From Sanguibacter keddieii DSM 10542 (lineage in GTDB: Bacteria; Actinomycetota; Actinomycetes; Actinomycetales; Cellulomonadaceae): a DNA stretch of 64,000 bases. Under the pieces are notes generated by a model, which saw only the letters and a program-made list of their open reading frames with translations, was not told the origin of the DNA and made no database searches. The position numbers and the translations under genes were made by a program. The stretch is taken from assembly GCF_000024925.1 (NCBI RefSeq), contig NC_013521.1, positions 744,001-808,000 of the forward strand. Direction: 5' to 3'. Shown here piece by piece: positions 15,637 to 23,240 of the stretch; the first letter of the stretch is position 1; each line of letters begins with the position of its first letter.

Positions 15637-16695
15637 TCAGGCCAGCGGTGGCGTCGAGTCGCGGAGGATGACCTCGCCGTCGACCGGGACGAGGCGCGGT
15701 GCGTCGTTGTCCGGGGCGAGGGCGAGCTCGGTGACCATGGCGCCGATGTCGGCCAGCGGCAGGCGGATCGTGGTGAGCGACGGGGTGATGTCGCGGAGCG
15801 TGATGATGTCGTCGAAGCCCGCGATCGCCACGTCCCCGGGGACGTCGAGCCCGGCGGCGCGGGCGGCGGCCATCGCGCCGACCGCCATGACGTCGTTGAC
15901 GGCGAACACCGCTTCGACCGGCTGGCCGGAGCCGCCGCTGCCCGTGCCGGCGCGTCCGACGACGCCACGGGCGATCAGCTGCTCCATCGCCTCGTAGCCG
16001 CCGTCCCGGGTGAACGCGCAGGGGATCACGAGGTCGGGGTCGAGCGGGGTGCCGAGGTCGTCGAGGCTGGTCCGGAACCCGTCGAGGCGCTCGTGCGCGG
16101 TGAGGTGCGCGGTCGGCCCGGCGAGCACGGCGAAGCGACGGTACCCGCGCCCGTGGAGCTGGCGGACGAGCTCGGCGGTGGCCGAGCGGTTCTCGATGAC
16201 CACGGTGTCGACCCCGAGCAGCGGCTGCCCGACGGCCGCCGCACCGCCGCCGCGCGAGCGGTACTCGACGAGTGCGTCGGCCAGGGCGCGGTTGGCCGCG
16301 TCGTCGTCGTGGCGGCCTCCCGCGACGATGATGGCGCGGGCGCGCTGACGCTGCATGAGCTCGACGAAGGCGAGCTCGCGGCCTGCGTCGCGGTCGGTGC
16401 TCGCGAGGGTGACCACCAGCCCGGCGCGCTCGGCCGCGGCCGTGACGCCGGAGGCGATCGTCGAGAAGTACGGGTCGGCGATGTCGTGCACGATGAGCCC
16501 GAGCGCCGTGGTGCGCCCACGGGCCATGGCCTGGGCGTTGGCGTCGGGGGAGTACCGCAGGCGCGCGGCCGCGGCGAGCACACGCTCGCGCAGCTCCGGG
16601 CGGACGGTGCGGTTCGCGCTGCCGTTGATCGCGCGGGAGGCGGTGGCCAGTGAGACGCCCGCCTCGCGTGCGACATCGCTCAGGGTGACGGTCAT
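15637..16695 (-). CDS. LacI-family regulator adjacent to the second GH42 gene
   Basis: 352 residues from the ATG at 16695. An in-frame ATG at 16704 overlaps the -10 box TAAGAT, so the 16695 start, 7 nt after that box, fits a leaderless mRNA. The helix-turn-helix is TLSDVAREAGVSLATASRAINGSANR, followed by the hinge (NAQAMARGR). The effector domain shows LGLIVHDIADPYFSTIASG and ends IAGFDDIITLRDITPSLTTIRLPL. Same-strand order and the 136-bp gap suggest it controls the GH42 gene and possibly itself; GGAATGCCTTCTCC, minus strand, about 30 bp upstream of its -10 box, resembles the GH42 operator. Confidence 0.9.
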   Translation of the reverse strand: MTVTLSDVAREAGVSLATASRAINGSANRTVRPELRERVLAAAARLRYSPDANAQAMARGRTTALGLIVHDIADPYFSTIASGVTAAAERAGLVVTLASTDRDAGRELAFVELMQRQRARAIIVAGGRHDDDAANRALADALVEYRSRGGGAAAVGQPLLGVDTVVIENRSATAELVRQLHGRGYRRFAVLAGPTAHLTAHERLDGFRTSLDDLGTPLDPDLVIPCAFTRDGGYEAMEQLIARGVVGRAGTGSGGSGQPVEAVFAVNDVMAVGAMAAARAAGLDVPGDVAIAGFDDIITLRDITPSLTTIRLPLADIGAMVTELALAPDNDAPRLVPVDGEVILRDSTPPLA

Positions 16696-16702
16696 GTCCG
16701 AC

Positions 16703-16708
16703 ATCTTA
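16703..16708 (-). promoter_or_regulatory. Leaderless promoter -10 (TAAGAT) of the LacI gene
   Basis: TAAGAT on the minus strand, then 7 nt, then the ATG at 16695. No convincing -35. Confidence 0.5.
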
Positions 16709-16796
16709 GGACCACAGGACCCGGCCGTGGAGAAGGCATTCCTGCCAGGAGGCACTGTGCTCGGTCACAGCCGCTCCCATCCCCTTCCCGAGGGAC

Positions 16797-16844
16797 GGGG
16801 CGCGACGGCGAGGGCCTCCGGGGAGCACCTCGCCGTCGCGCCCC
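16797..16844 (-). terminator. Terminator of the trmL-cobW operon
   Basis: Perfect 17-bp stem (16797-16813 with 16828-16844) and 14-nt loop, 4 nt beyond the CobW-family stop codon. Confidence 0.85.
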
Positions 16845-16847
16845 GGT

Positions 16848-17942
16848 TCAGGCGGAGGGGCGGGAGGGTGGGTCGAGGCGCCTGCCGGGGCGCACGGTCC
16901 GGCGCCGGACCCGCGCGAGGTCCTCGCGGGACGGTGCGGTGTCGGCAGCAGCCCGGCAGGCGTCGAGGCGTTCCTGCAGTACCTCGAGGTCGAGCCCCGA
17001 CCCGATCGCGACGAGACGGCTCGTCGCGTCGGGAGCGCTCCGCAGCACGTCGACCCGGACCTGCCGCCCGGCGGCGTGGACCACGACGGGCACGCTCCCG
17101 CCCGGCGCGAGCGCCAGGTGCACCACGCCCTTGACGCGGAACAGCCCGGGTGGGCGGTCCTCGAGGAGGTCCATGAGCGGCCCGGGGGCGAGCGGACCGT
17201 CGTGGGCGATCGAGAGAGACTGCGCCTCGTGGTGGAGGTGCGGGTGCTCGTGCGAGCCGTCTGAGGCGTGGGAGGCGTGGGAGGCGTGCTCGTCGAGCGC
17301 GGCGTGCGCGAGGAGCTGCTGGTCTCCGCGGTCCGGGCGCGACGGGGCGTCGAGCACGAGGGCGGGGTCGATCCTGCCCTCGACGGTCGTCACGACGGGG
17401 GCGTGCGGGTTGAGGTCCCGGCACAGCGCGACGACCTCCGCTGGGTCGTCGACGAGGTCGGCCTTGTTGACGACCACGAGGTCAGCAGTGGCGAGGTGGT
17501 GGGCGAGCGACGGGTGCGTCGTGAGGGTCTGCGCGGTCTCGACCGCGTCGACCACCTGGAGCACCCCGGCGAGCACGGTGGCCGGGTGCTCGGCGACGCG
17601 CCGGGCGAGGGCCTGCGGGTCGGCGAGGCCGCTCGCCTCGAGCAGCACGGCGTCGACGCCTGCTCCGCGGCGTGCGAGGCGGGTGAGCAGCGGGTGGAGG
17701 TCGTCCTCGTCGTCGAGCACGCAGCAGAAGCACCCGCCGCTCGTCGCGTAGACCGCGGTGGCGCTCGTGCTCACCAGCATCGGGTCGATGCCCACGTCGC
17801 CGAAGTCGTTGACCACCACGGCGATCCGCGACCCGCGCGGGTGCGCGAGCAGGTGGTTGAGCAGCGAGGTCTTCCCGGCGCCGAGGTACCCGGCGATCAC
17901 GGTGACGGGCAGCGGTCCGCGGGCAGGGGTGTCCGCGGCCAC
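16848..17942 (-). CDS. CobW/COG0523-family GTPase metal chaperone
   Basis: 364 residues; GTG start at 17942 sharing its base with the TrmL stop (TAGTG). The P-loop is GYLGAGKTS (18-26). The metal-binding CxCC is at C71, C73 and C74 (GGCFCC), with NKAD at 159-162. A His-rich loop (about 213-239, many H with E/D) precedes the CobW C-terminal domain (LFRVKGVVHLA). These features place it among COG0523 proteins that deliver Zn or another metal, not among true cobalamin enzymes, since no cobalamin genes are near. The client is unknown. It is translationally coupled to TrmL. Confidence 0.9.
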   Translation of the reverse strand: MAADTPARGPLPVTVIAGYLGAGKTSLLNHLLAHPRGSRIAVVVNDFGDVGIDPMLVSTSATAVYATSGGCFCCVLDDEDDLHPLLTRLARRGAGVDAVLLEASGLADPQALARRVAEHPATVLAGVLQVVDAVETAQTLTTHPSLAHHLATADLVVVNKADLVDDPAEVVALCRDLNPHAPVVTTVEGRIDPALVLDAPSRPDRGDQQLLAHAALDEHASHASHASDGSHEHPHLHHEAQSLSIAHDGPLAPGPLMDLLEDRPPGLFRVKGVVHLALAPGGSVPVVVHAAGRQVRVDVLRSAPDATSRLVAIGSGLDLEVLQERLDACRAAADTAPSREDLARVRRRTVRPGRRLDPPSRPSA

Positions 17943-18415
17943 TACTCGCCGCCGGGGAACCCGAGCTGGCGCCAGGCCTCGTAGATGACGATCGACGCGC
18001 TGCTCGTGAGGTTGAGCGAGCGGCGGCTGGGCAGCATGGGGATCTTCACCTGGTCGGTGATGCGCGGGTGCGCGAGGACCTCGTCGGACAGCCCGGTGGG
18101 CTCGGGGCCGAAGACCAGCAGGTCCGAGGGGCGGTACTCGACGTCGGAGTACCGGGTGGTGGCCTTGGTGGTGAAGGCGAAGACCCGGGCGTCGGGCGCG
18201 CTCGCGAGCAGCGTCTCGAGGTCCGGCTGCACGGTGAGGTGCGCGAGGTCGTGGTAGTCCAGGCCGGCTCGCTTGAGCTTGGGCTCGGACAGGTCGAAGC
18301 CGAGCGGCTCGACGAGGTGCAGCGCCGCCCCGGTCACGGCGGCGAGCCGGATGGCGTTGCCGGTGTTCTGGGGGATGCGCGGTTCGTGGAAGACGATGCT
18401 CGGGAGCTCATTCAC
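17942..18415 (-). CDS. trmL: tRNA (cytidine/uridine-34-2'-O)-methyltransferase TrmL
   Basis: 157 residues, the minimal SPOUT length of TrmL. The start is GTG at 18415, with GGAG about 10 nt upstream; the nearby ATG is out of frame. Motifs are HEPRIPQNTGNAIRLAAVTGAALHLV (motif 1), LLVFGPEPTGLSDEVL (motif 2) and PMLPSRRSLNLTSSASIVIYEAWRQ (motif 3, the knotted AdoMet site). It 2'-O-methylates the wobble base of tRNA-Leu. It is first in a two-gene operon with the CobW-type GTPase. Confidence 0.93.
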   Translation of the reverse strand: MNELPSIVFHEPRIPQNTGNAIRLAAVTGAALHLVEPLGFDLSEPKLKRAGLDYHDLAHLTVQPDLETLLASAPDARVFAFTTKATTRYSDVEYRPSDLLVFGPEPTGLSDEVLAHPRITDQVKIPMLPSRRSLNLTSSASIVIYEAWRQLGFPGGE

Positions 18416-18642
18416 CCACAGATTCTCCCACTGCCCGGAGCGCGTCCGTCCCCGGCGGCGGCACGTAGGCCTGCGGTGCTGCTGACCTGCAACTTCACCC
18501 GTCGGTGGTGCGAGACGGCGGGGCCTGGCGTCGTACTCTTCCGGTGCCGCCGCTGAGAGGTCGTCTCCTGGGCCAGCGAGGCAGCCGGTCTCCGCATCCT
18601 GGGTGACGGGATCTTGCCCGTGAGCGCAGGAGGGGGCTACCC

Positions 18643-18978
18643 GTGGTCGATGCGATGAGCTCGGTAGCGAACGACGCCTACAGCTGGTGGTGGGTGAGGA
18701 GGAGGTGGGACTCGCACGTCCCGTCGCCGCGGCAGCAGTCCGCAGACCGCATCGAACTCGTCGTGTACTCCGAGTCGACGTGGTCCTTCCCTGCCTTCAG
18801 GGCTCTGGTCGCGGAGGCGAGCTCTCCGGAAGAACGACTGGACGTCGTCGAGGTCTTCTTCGAGTTCCTCCCCTGGAGTCTGGACGTCGATGGAGCCGCG
18901 CGCTCGTGGTTGCGCGCCGTGGCATCTGAAGAGCCCGAGCTGACAGAGATGATCCAGGCGTTGGAGGAGCGACTGTGA
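18643..18978 (+). CDS. Hypothetical small acidic protein
   Basis: 111 residues; the GTG at 18643 has an AGGAGG 9 nt upstream, and a second ATG four codons in is less well placed. The N-terminus is tryptophan- and arginine-rich (YSWWWVRRRWDSHVP). It is followed by an acidic, helix-rich part (SSPEERLDVVEVFFEFLPWSLD, EEPELTEMIQALEERL). There is no membrane segment and I recognise no family. Size and acidity recall immunity-type orphan proteins, but no toxin gene is adjacent. It stands alone between trmL and the convergent DUF4862 gene. The 18416-18642 stretch upstream shows nothing else I can name. Confidence 0.7.
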   Translation: MVDAMSSVANDAYSWWWVRRRWDSHVPSPRQQSADRIELVVYSESTWSFPAFRALVAEASSPEERLDVVEVFFEFLPWSLDVDGAARSWLRAVASEEPELTEMIQALEERL

Positions 18979-19023
18979 CTGCCGTGACGGCCGGTGGCTC
19001 GCCTCGTGGGGCTGTCAGGGTGG

Positions 19024-19041
19024 CACGGTGGGGAGACCGTG
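19024..19041. terminator. Possible weak terminator between convergent genes
   Basis: CACGGT/ACCGTG 6-bp perfect arms with a GGGGAG loop, between the orphan gene and the convergent DUF4862 gene. Short; other structures are possible. Confidence 0.3.
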
Positions 19042-19114
19042 GTCCCGCCCAACCGCGCTCTGTTCCAGGTGCCCATGTAGCTGCCGGTGACGGTGCAGCA
19101 CCAGGCGTCTGGCG

Positions 19115-20158
19115 CTACGACGTCTCGTGCTCGAGCGCCTCGGTGACGAGTCGGAGGCTGGCGCGCGCGACGGCGACACGGTCCTGCGCGTCTGCGGTGT
19201 CCGGCCGGACGGTGACCTTGATGCCGACGACGTCGAGCGCGGATCCCTGAGCTGCCGCCAGCGTCTCGGCGATCTCCTCGGCTCCGAGCAGCGAACCCTC
19301 CGAGAGTCTCAGGGCAGGGTCGTCCGCGCGCGGCGCGATGTGCTGGTCCTCCCACGCAGCACCCCAGGGTGTCGGGGTTGCTGCGGCGCCGGAGAAGACG
19401 ACGGCGCGCAGCAACCCGGCCTCGGCTGCGGCGCGGACGTGCTCGACCGGTGTGCGCGCAGAACGTCCTTCGATGGCCGACCGGCCCCAGTTGATGCTCA
19501 ACCCGAGCCGGGACGCGACCTCGGGGACGTCGCCGGCGAGGGACTGCAGCACGGTGAGCTCGTCGTGCAGCGGCCAGAACCCCTTGACCGCCTGCTGACT
19601 GTCGACGAGCGCGTCGCAGTGCTCGACGAGAAGCCGGGCGCCGCCGAGGTCCCACGCGAGGACCTCGTCGAGCGACTCGCGGAACGCGGCCAGCGTGCCC
19701 AGCCCGGGCCCGGGGGCACTGTGCAGCTCGACTGCCGTGAGACGTGGGCGTCCCGCGTCGTCGGAGAGGCGCTGCGCGAGGTCGCGCAGCTCGGCCAGGT
19801 CGTCGAGCGCGGCCCGACGGGCGTCGAGGTCAGCCGAGGACAGCCCGTACGCGGGGTGGTCGGCGAGGCGCTGCATGGTGCGGGGGATCGCGGTGACCAC
19901 GAGGTCGACGTCGTCGGGGAGGTGCGTGGCGACCCAGCGGGCGGTCTCGGCTGCCGTCCCGGGTGCGGGCAGCGGCACCTCGAGAACCTGCACTCCCAGC
20001 GCCGGGAGCGCTGCGAGGACCTCGGTCTCGACGGGGGAGCCGGACGGTGCGAGCGCGTAGGCCCCGAGCAGCAGGCGGGGCCGGTCCGGCCCGGGGCGGG
20101 CAGGCTCCGTGCCTCGGTCAGTGCTCGTGTCGGTTCGCGGGCTGGTCGGACGCGTCAT
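19115..20158 (-). CDS. DUF4862 family protein (xylose-isomerase-like TIM barrel)
   Basis: 347 residues from the ATG at 20158 with an AGGAGA ribosome-binding site 6 nt upstream. Strand/helix periodicity suggests a TIM barrel: LLLGAYALAPSG, VQVLEVPLPAPG, DVDLVVTAIPRTM, LTAVELHSAPGPG, ARLLVEHCDAL, LGLSINWGRSAIEG, LLRAVVFSGA. The EHCDA and INWGRSAIEGR stretches look like metal/sugar-binding loops as in sugar-phosphate isomerase/epimerase-like proteins. The reaction is unknown. It lies 65 bp behind the PolA-like gene on the same strand, with a tandem repeat in the gap. Confidence 0.75.
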   Translation of the reverse strand: MTRPTSPRTDTSTDRGTEPARPGPDRPRLLLGAYALAPSGSPVETEVLAALPALGVQVLEVPLPAPGTAAETARWVATHLPDDVDLVVTAIPRTMQRLADHPAYGLSSADLDARRAALDDLAELRDLAQRLSDDAGRPRLTAVELHSAPGPGLGTLAAFRESLDEVLAWDLGGARLLVEHCDALVDSQQAVKGFWPLHDELTVLQSLAGDVPEVASRLGLSINWGRSAIEGRSARTPVEHVRAAAEAGLLRAVVFSGAAATPTPWGAAWEDQHIAPRADDPALRLSEGSLLGAEEIAETLAAAQGSALDVVGIKVTVRPDTADAQDRVAVARASLRLVTEALEHETS

Positions 20159-20170
20159 CGGGTCTCCTGT

Positions 20171-20223
20171 GGCTCGGAGGTCGTGGCTCGGACGGCATGG
20201 CTCGGCGGGCGTGGCCTCGGCGG
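20171..20223. repeat. Four imperfect 14-bp tandem repeats (GGCTCGG core)
   Basis: GGCTCGG recurs at 20171, 20185 and 20199, and a variant GGCCTCGG at 20213, at an exact 14-bp period. Together they fill the gap between the PolA-like stop and the DUF4862 ribosome-binding site. Confidence 0.7.
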
Positions 20224-21930
20224 CTACTTCGCGTCCGAGTATGCCGTGACCACGGCAGTCGTGAGCCGGAACTCGACGGGCGACCCCTCGAACAGCAGCC
20301 GTCCGGCCTCGTGCGCCGTCTCCTGGACCAGGGTCGCGACCTCGTCGGCGAGCCCCGTCGGGGTGTGGACCATGATCTCGTCGTGGAGGAAGAACGCGAG
20401 GTGCGGGCCGTCGGTGAGCCCCTCGCTGAGGGCTCGCAGGCGGAGCCGGAGCAGCGACATCCAGCACAGCGCCCACTCGGCGGCCGTGCCCTGCACCACG
20501 AAGTTCCTCGTGAAACGTCCCCACGAGCGTGCCTGGGTCCGGACGGCCTCCTGCTCGGCGGCCGACCCGCCCTCGGCCGACGCCGCGGAGTGGGCCGAGC
20601 GCCACTCGGCGCTCGGCAGGGGTGAGCTGCGGCCCAACCAGGTCGACACCACCTCACCCTGCTCACCCGCCCGTGCCGCCGCCTCGACGAGCGCGAGGGC
20701 CTGCGGGAACGCGCGGGTGATGCGCGGCAGCATGCGGCCGCTCTCGCCCTGCGTCCCGCCGTACATGGCGCCGAGCATCCCGAACTTCGCCTGCTGACGG
20801 GTCTCGACCGCACCCGTGGCGACCATCCCCTCGTACATGTCGGCGGCCCGCCCGGCCTCGGCCATCGCCGCGTCACCAGACATCGCCGCGAGGATGCGCG
20901 GCTCGAGCTGCGCCGCGTCCGCGACCACCAGGGACCACCCGGGGTCAGACCGCACGGCGCTGCGGATCTGGTGCGGGAGCTGCAGCGCCCCACCGCCGTC
21001 CGAGGCCCACCGCCCCGTGACCACGCCGCCGGGCACGTAGACCGGGCGGAACCTGCCGTCGGCCACCCAGGTGTCGAGCCAGTGCCACCCGTTCGCGGTC
21101 ATGAGCCGCGACATCTTCTTGTACTCCAGCAGCGGTGCGATCGCCGGGTGGTCGATCTGCTGCAGCTCCCACGAGCGCGTCGACGTGGCGGGCAGCCCGG
21201 CCGACCGCATCGACCTGAGCAGCTCGACGGGGGAGTCCAGGTTCACCTCGACGCCGAGGGCGGCGCTGACCTGCGCCGCCTTGGCCTCGAGCAGCGCGGG
21301 CCGGTACCCGAGGGCGGGTCGCGGGCCCAGCAGGTCGGTGAGGATGCGGTCGTGCTCGACGACGTCCCACGGCACGCCCGCGACCGTCATCTCCGCGGCG
21401 ATCAGCGCACCGGCCGACTCGGCCGCCAGCAGCAGCCACAGCCGGGCCGACTCCGGACGGCCGTCCAGGCCGACCGCGGCGTCGAGGGCGCGGTGCTGGT
21501 CGCGGAGCTCGGCCAGCGGGTCGAGCGTGACGGGCGGCGCGAGGTCGAACAGCCGGTCCGGCGCGGCCGTGGCCGCGGTCGGCGCCTCGTCCCAGGCGGA
21601 GCGGGGCGCTGTCGCATACCCGGTGCGCGCGGTGAGCGCGCTCGCCCGCAGGATCGCCCGGCACAGCCGCAGGTCCCAGCAGCGCGTGACCCGCACGCCC
21701 GCGTCGAGCAGCGCGCGGTACGTCGTCGCCGTGTCTGCCCACACCCAGCGCAGGCTCGCGTCGGGCGACGTGCCCTCCGGGGTGCACTCCGCCTCGCGCT
21801 CGCGGACCAGCCCGGCGAGGTCGTCGAGGGACACCGTCTGCTCGGCCACGACCGGCAGACCGGCCTGCGCCCGGTCGACGTCTCGCACCGAGACGGACCC
21901 GTCAGGCTGCGGGCAGAGGACGACGAGCAT
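20224..21930 (-). CDS. PolA-like bifunctional 3'-5' exonuclease/DNA polymerase (family A)
   Basis: 568 residues, much shorter than PolA: the 5'-nuclease domain is absent and the N-terminal 300 residues are a diverged exonuclease-like region. Family A palm/fingers motifs are present: motif A in SLVVADAAQLEPRILA, motif B in RQQAKFGMLGAMYGG and motif C in FFLHDEIMVH (catalytic D/E). Motif B lacks the usual N-F-G (KFGMLGAMYG instead), a feature I associate with this actinobacterial subfamily. It probably acts in DNA repair as an accessory polymerase. A separate full-length PolA is expected elsewhere in the genome. Confidence 0.87.
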   Translation of the reverse strand: MLVVLCPQPDGSVSVRDVDRAQAGLPVVAEQTVSLDDLAGLVREREAECTPEGTSPDASLRWVWADTATTYRALLDAGVRVTRCWDLRLCRAILRASALTARTGYATAPRSAWDEAPTAATAAPDRLFDLAPPVTLDPLAELRDQHRALDAAVGLDGRPESARLWLLLAAESAGALIAAEMTVAGVPWDVVEHDRILTDLLGPRPALGYRPALLEAKAAQVSAALGVEVNLDSPVELLRSMRSAGLPATSTRSWELQQIDHPAIAPLLEYKKMSRLMTANGWHWLDTWVADGRFRPVYVPGGVVTGRWASDGGGALQLPHQIRSAVRSDPGWSLVVADAAQLEPRILAAMSGDAAMAEAGRAADMYEGMVATGAVETRQQAKFGMLGAMYGGTQGESGRMLPRITRAFPQALALVEAAARAGEQGEVVSTWLGRSSPLPSAEWRSAHSAASAEGGSAAEQEAVRTQARSWGRFTRNFVVQGTAAEWALCWMSLLRLRLRALSEGLTDGPHLAFFLHDEIMVHTPTGLADEVATLVQETAHEAGRLLFEGSPVEFRLTTAVVTAYSDAK

Positions 21931-22002
21931 GCCACCAGTGTGCGGCCACCCGCCGACAGGTGCGGACAGCAGAGGACGACAGCCCCGCCCAGGGCGCGCG
22001 GG

Positions 22003-22010
22003 TATAGCCT
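22003..22010 (+). promoter_or_regulatory. Promoter -10 of the trpS leader transcript
   Basis: TATAGCCT contains TAGCCT (22005-22010), which ends 6 nt before the ATG of the leader peptide. The leader peptide itself would therefore be translated from a leaderless end. No good -35 is seen. Confidence 0.55.
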
Positions 22011-22016
22011 GGCCCG

Positions 22017-22058
22017 ATGATCACGCGCGCATGGTGGTGGCTGCCTCAGCAGCCGTGA
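22017..22058 (+). CDS. Putative Trp-rich leader peptide of trpS
   Basis: A 13-codon frame ATG...TGA encodes MITRAWWWLPQQP with three consecutive TGG codons (22032-22040). Three adjacent Trp codons in a 13-residue peptide, directly upstream of tryptophanyl-tRNA synthetase and 6 nt after a -10 box, are what ribosome-mediated attenuation needs. When charged tRNA-Trp is scarce the ribosome would stall on the TGG run and change folding of the RNA that follows (next feature). That the peptide is translated is inferred, not shown. Confidence 0.75.
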   Translation: MITRAWWWLPQQP

Positions 22059-22143
22059 CCTGTCGTGTCCCCGAGCTGCTCGCCGCAGCCGGGTCGACAT
22101 CGTCGTGCACCCTCGGTCTGGGTCGAGCCGCTCCCCACCGAGG
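22039..22143 (+). promoter_or_regulatory. Putative Trp attenuator with four mutually exclusive segments and SD-sequestering hairpin
   Basis: Segment 1 GGCTGC (22039-22044), segment 2 AGCAGCC (22048-22054), segment 3 GCTGCT (22075-22080) and segment 4 GCAGCC (22085-22090) can pair 1:2, 2:3 or 3:4, the classical attenuator layout. Segment 1 overlaps the last Trp codon. Further down, CCTCGGT (22111-22117) pairs with ACCGAGG (22137-22143), which includes most of the trpS Shine-Dalgarno. No U-run follows 3:4, so control could be translational rather than by termination. Confidence 0.6.
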
Positions 22144-22151
22144 AGCCCCAG

Positions 22152-23240
22152 ATGACCACCGCACCACCCCAGACCAGCACCACGACCGCGTCGGTCGCCG
22201 CCGCCCGTACCCGGAGCCTCGCGCTCGAGGACGAGATCGCCCGCGACCCGTCGAGGTTCCGGGTCCTCACGGGGGAGAGGCCGACCGGTGCGTTGCACGT
22301 CGGCCACTACTTCGGGACCCTCACCAACCGTGCTCGGCTCCAGCAGGCGGGGGTCGAGCTGCTCATGGTGATCGCGGACTACCAGGTGATCACCGACCGC
22401 GACGAGCCCGGTGACCTGCGGTCAACGGTCCGCGAGATCCTCCTCGACTACCAGGCCGCCGGGATCGACCCGGAGCGCACCACGGTGTTCACCCACTCCG
22501 CGGTGCCCGCCCTCAACCAGCTCGTCCTGCCGTTCCTCAGCCTCATGAGCGTGGCCGAGCTCGAGCGGAACCCGACGGTCAAGGAGGAGGTGCGGGCGAG
22601 CGGCGGGCGGGCCATGAGCGGGCTGATGCTCACGTACCCCGTGCACCAGGCGGCCGACATCCTCTTCTGCCGGGCGAACCTCGTGCCCGTCGGCCAGGAC
22701 CAGCTGCCGCACCTCGAGGCGACCCGCACCGTCGCCCGCAGGTTCAACCACCGGTTCAGCCCGGCTTGCCCGTACTTCCCCGAGCCCGACGCGCTGCTCG
22801 CGCCGTCCCCCACGATCCTCGGGTCCGACGGCGCCAAGATGAGCAAGAGCCGTGGCAACAGCCTGCTCGTCTCGGCGACCGAGGACGAGACCGCAGCGTT
22901 CGTCCGACGGTGCGTCACCGACGCCGAGCGCCACGTGACCTACGAGCCCGACCGCAGGCCTGGTGTCGCGAACCTGCTGACCCTCGCGTCGCTGTGCACC
23001 GGGGCCCCGCCCGAGGCGGTCGCCGACGAGGTCGGCGCTCAGGGGGCAGGGGTGCTCAAGGCGCTGGTGACGGAGGCGCTCGTCGAGCACCTCCGACCGG
23101 TGCGGGCCCGTCGCGCGGAGCGGGTCGGCTCGGGCAGCGACCCGCTGGAGGTGCTCGAGCGGGGGAACGCGCGGGCGAACGAGATCGCCGCAGCGACGCT
23201 CGACGACGTCCGCGAGCTCATGGGGACGTCGTACCGCTGA
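22152..23240 (+). CDS. trpS: Tryptophanyl-tRNA synthetase
   Basis: 362 residues from the ATG at 22152, which has AGGAG 6-7 nt upstream; in-frame codons further upstream cross the leader region. This class I synthetase has the HIGH-like GALHVGH (46-52) and KMSKS (229-233) motifs. TrpRS-specific TYPVHQAADILF and VPVGQDQLPHLE stretches bind Trp and ATP. It charges tRNA-Trp. The N-terminus (TTAPPQTSTTTASVAAART) is a low-complexity extension. The Trp leader peptide upstream implies induction on Trp-tRNA shortage. Its 3' end overlaps the convergent TetR gene by 23 bp. Confidence 0.96.
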   Translation: MTTAPPQTSTTTASVAAARTRSLALEDEIARDPSRFRVLTGERPTGALHVGHYFGTLTNRARLQQAGVELLMVIADYQVITDRDEPGDLRSTVREILLDYQAAGIDPERTTVFTHSAVPALNQLVLPFLSLMSVAELERNPTVKEEVRASGGRAMSGLMLTYPVHQAADILFCRANLVPVGQDQLPHLEATRTVARRFNHRFSPACPYFPEPDALLAPSPTILGSDGAKMSKSRGNSLLVSATEDETAAFVRRCVTDAERHVTYEPDRRPGVANLLTLASLCTGAPPEAVADEVGAQGAGVLKALVTEALVEHLRPVRARRAERVGSGSDPLEVLERGNARANEIAAATLDDVRELMGTSYR

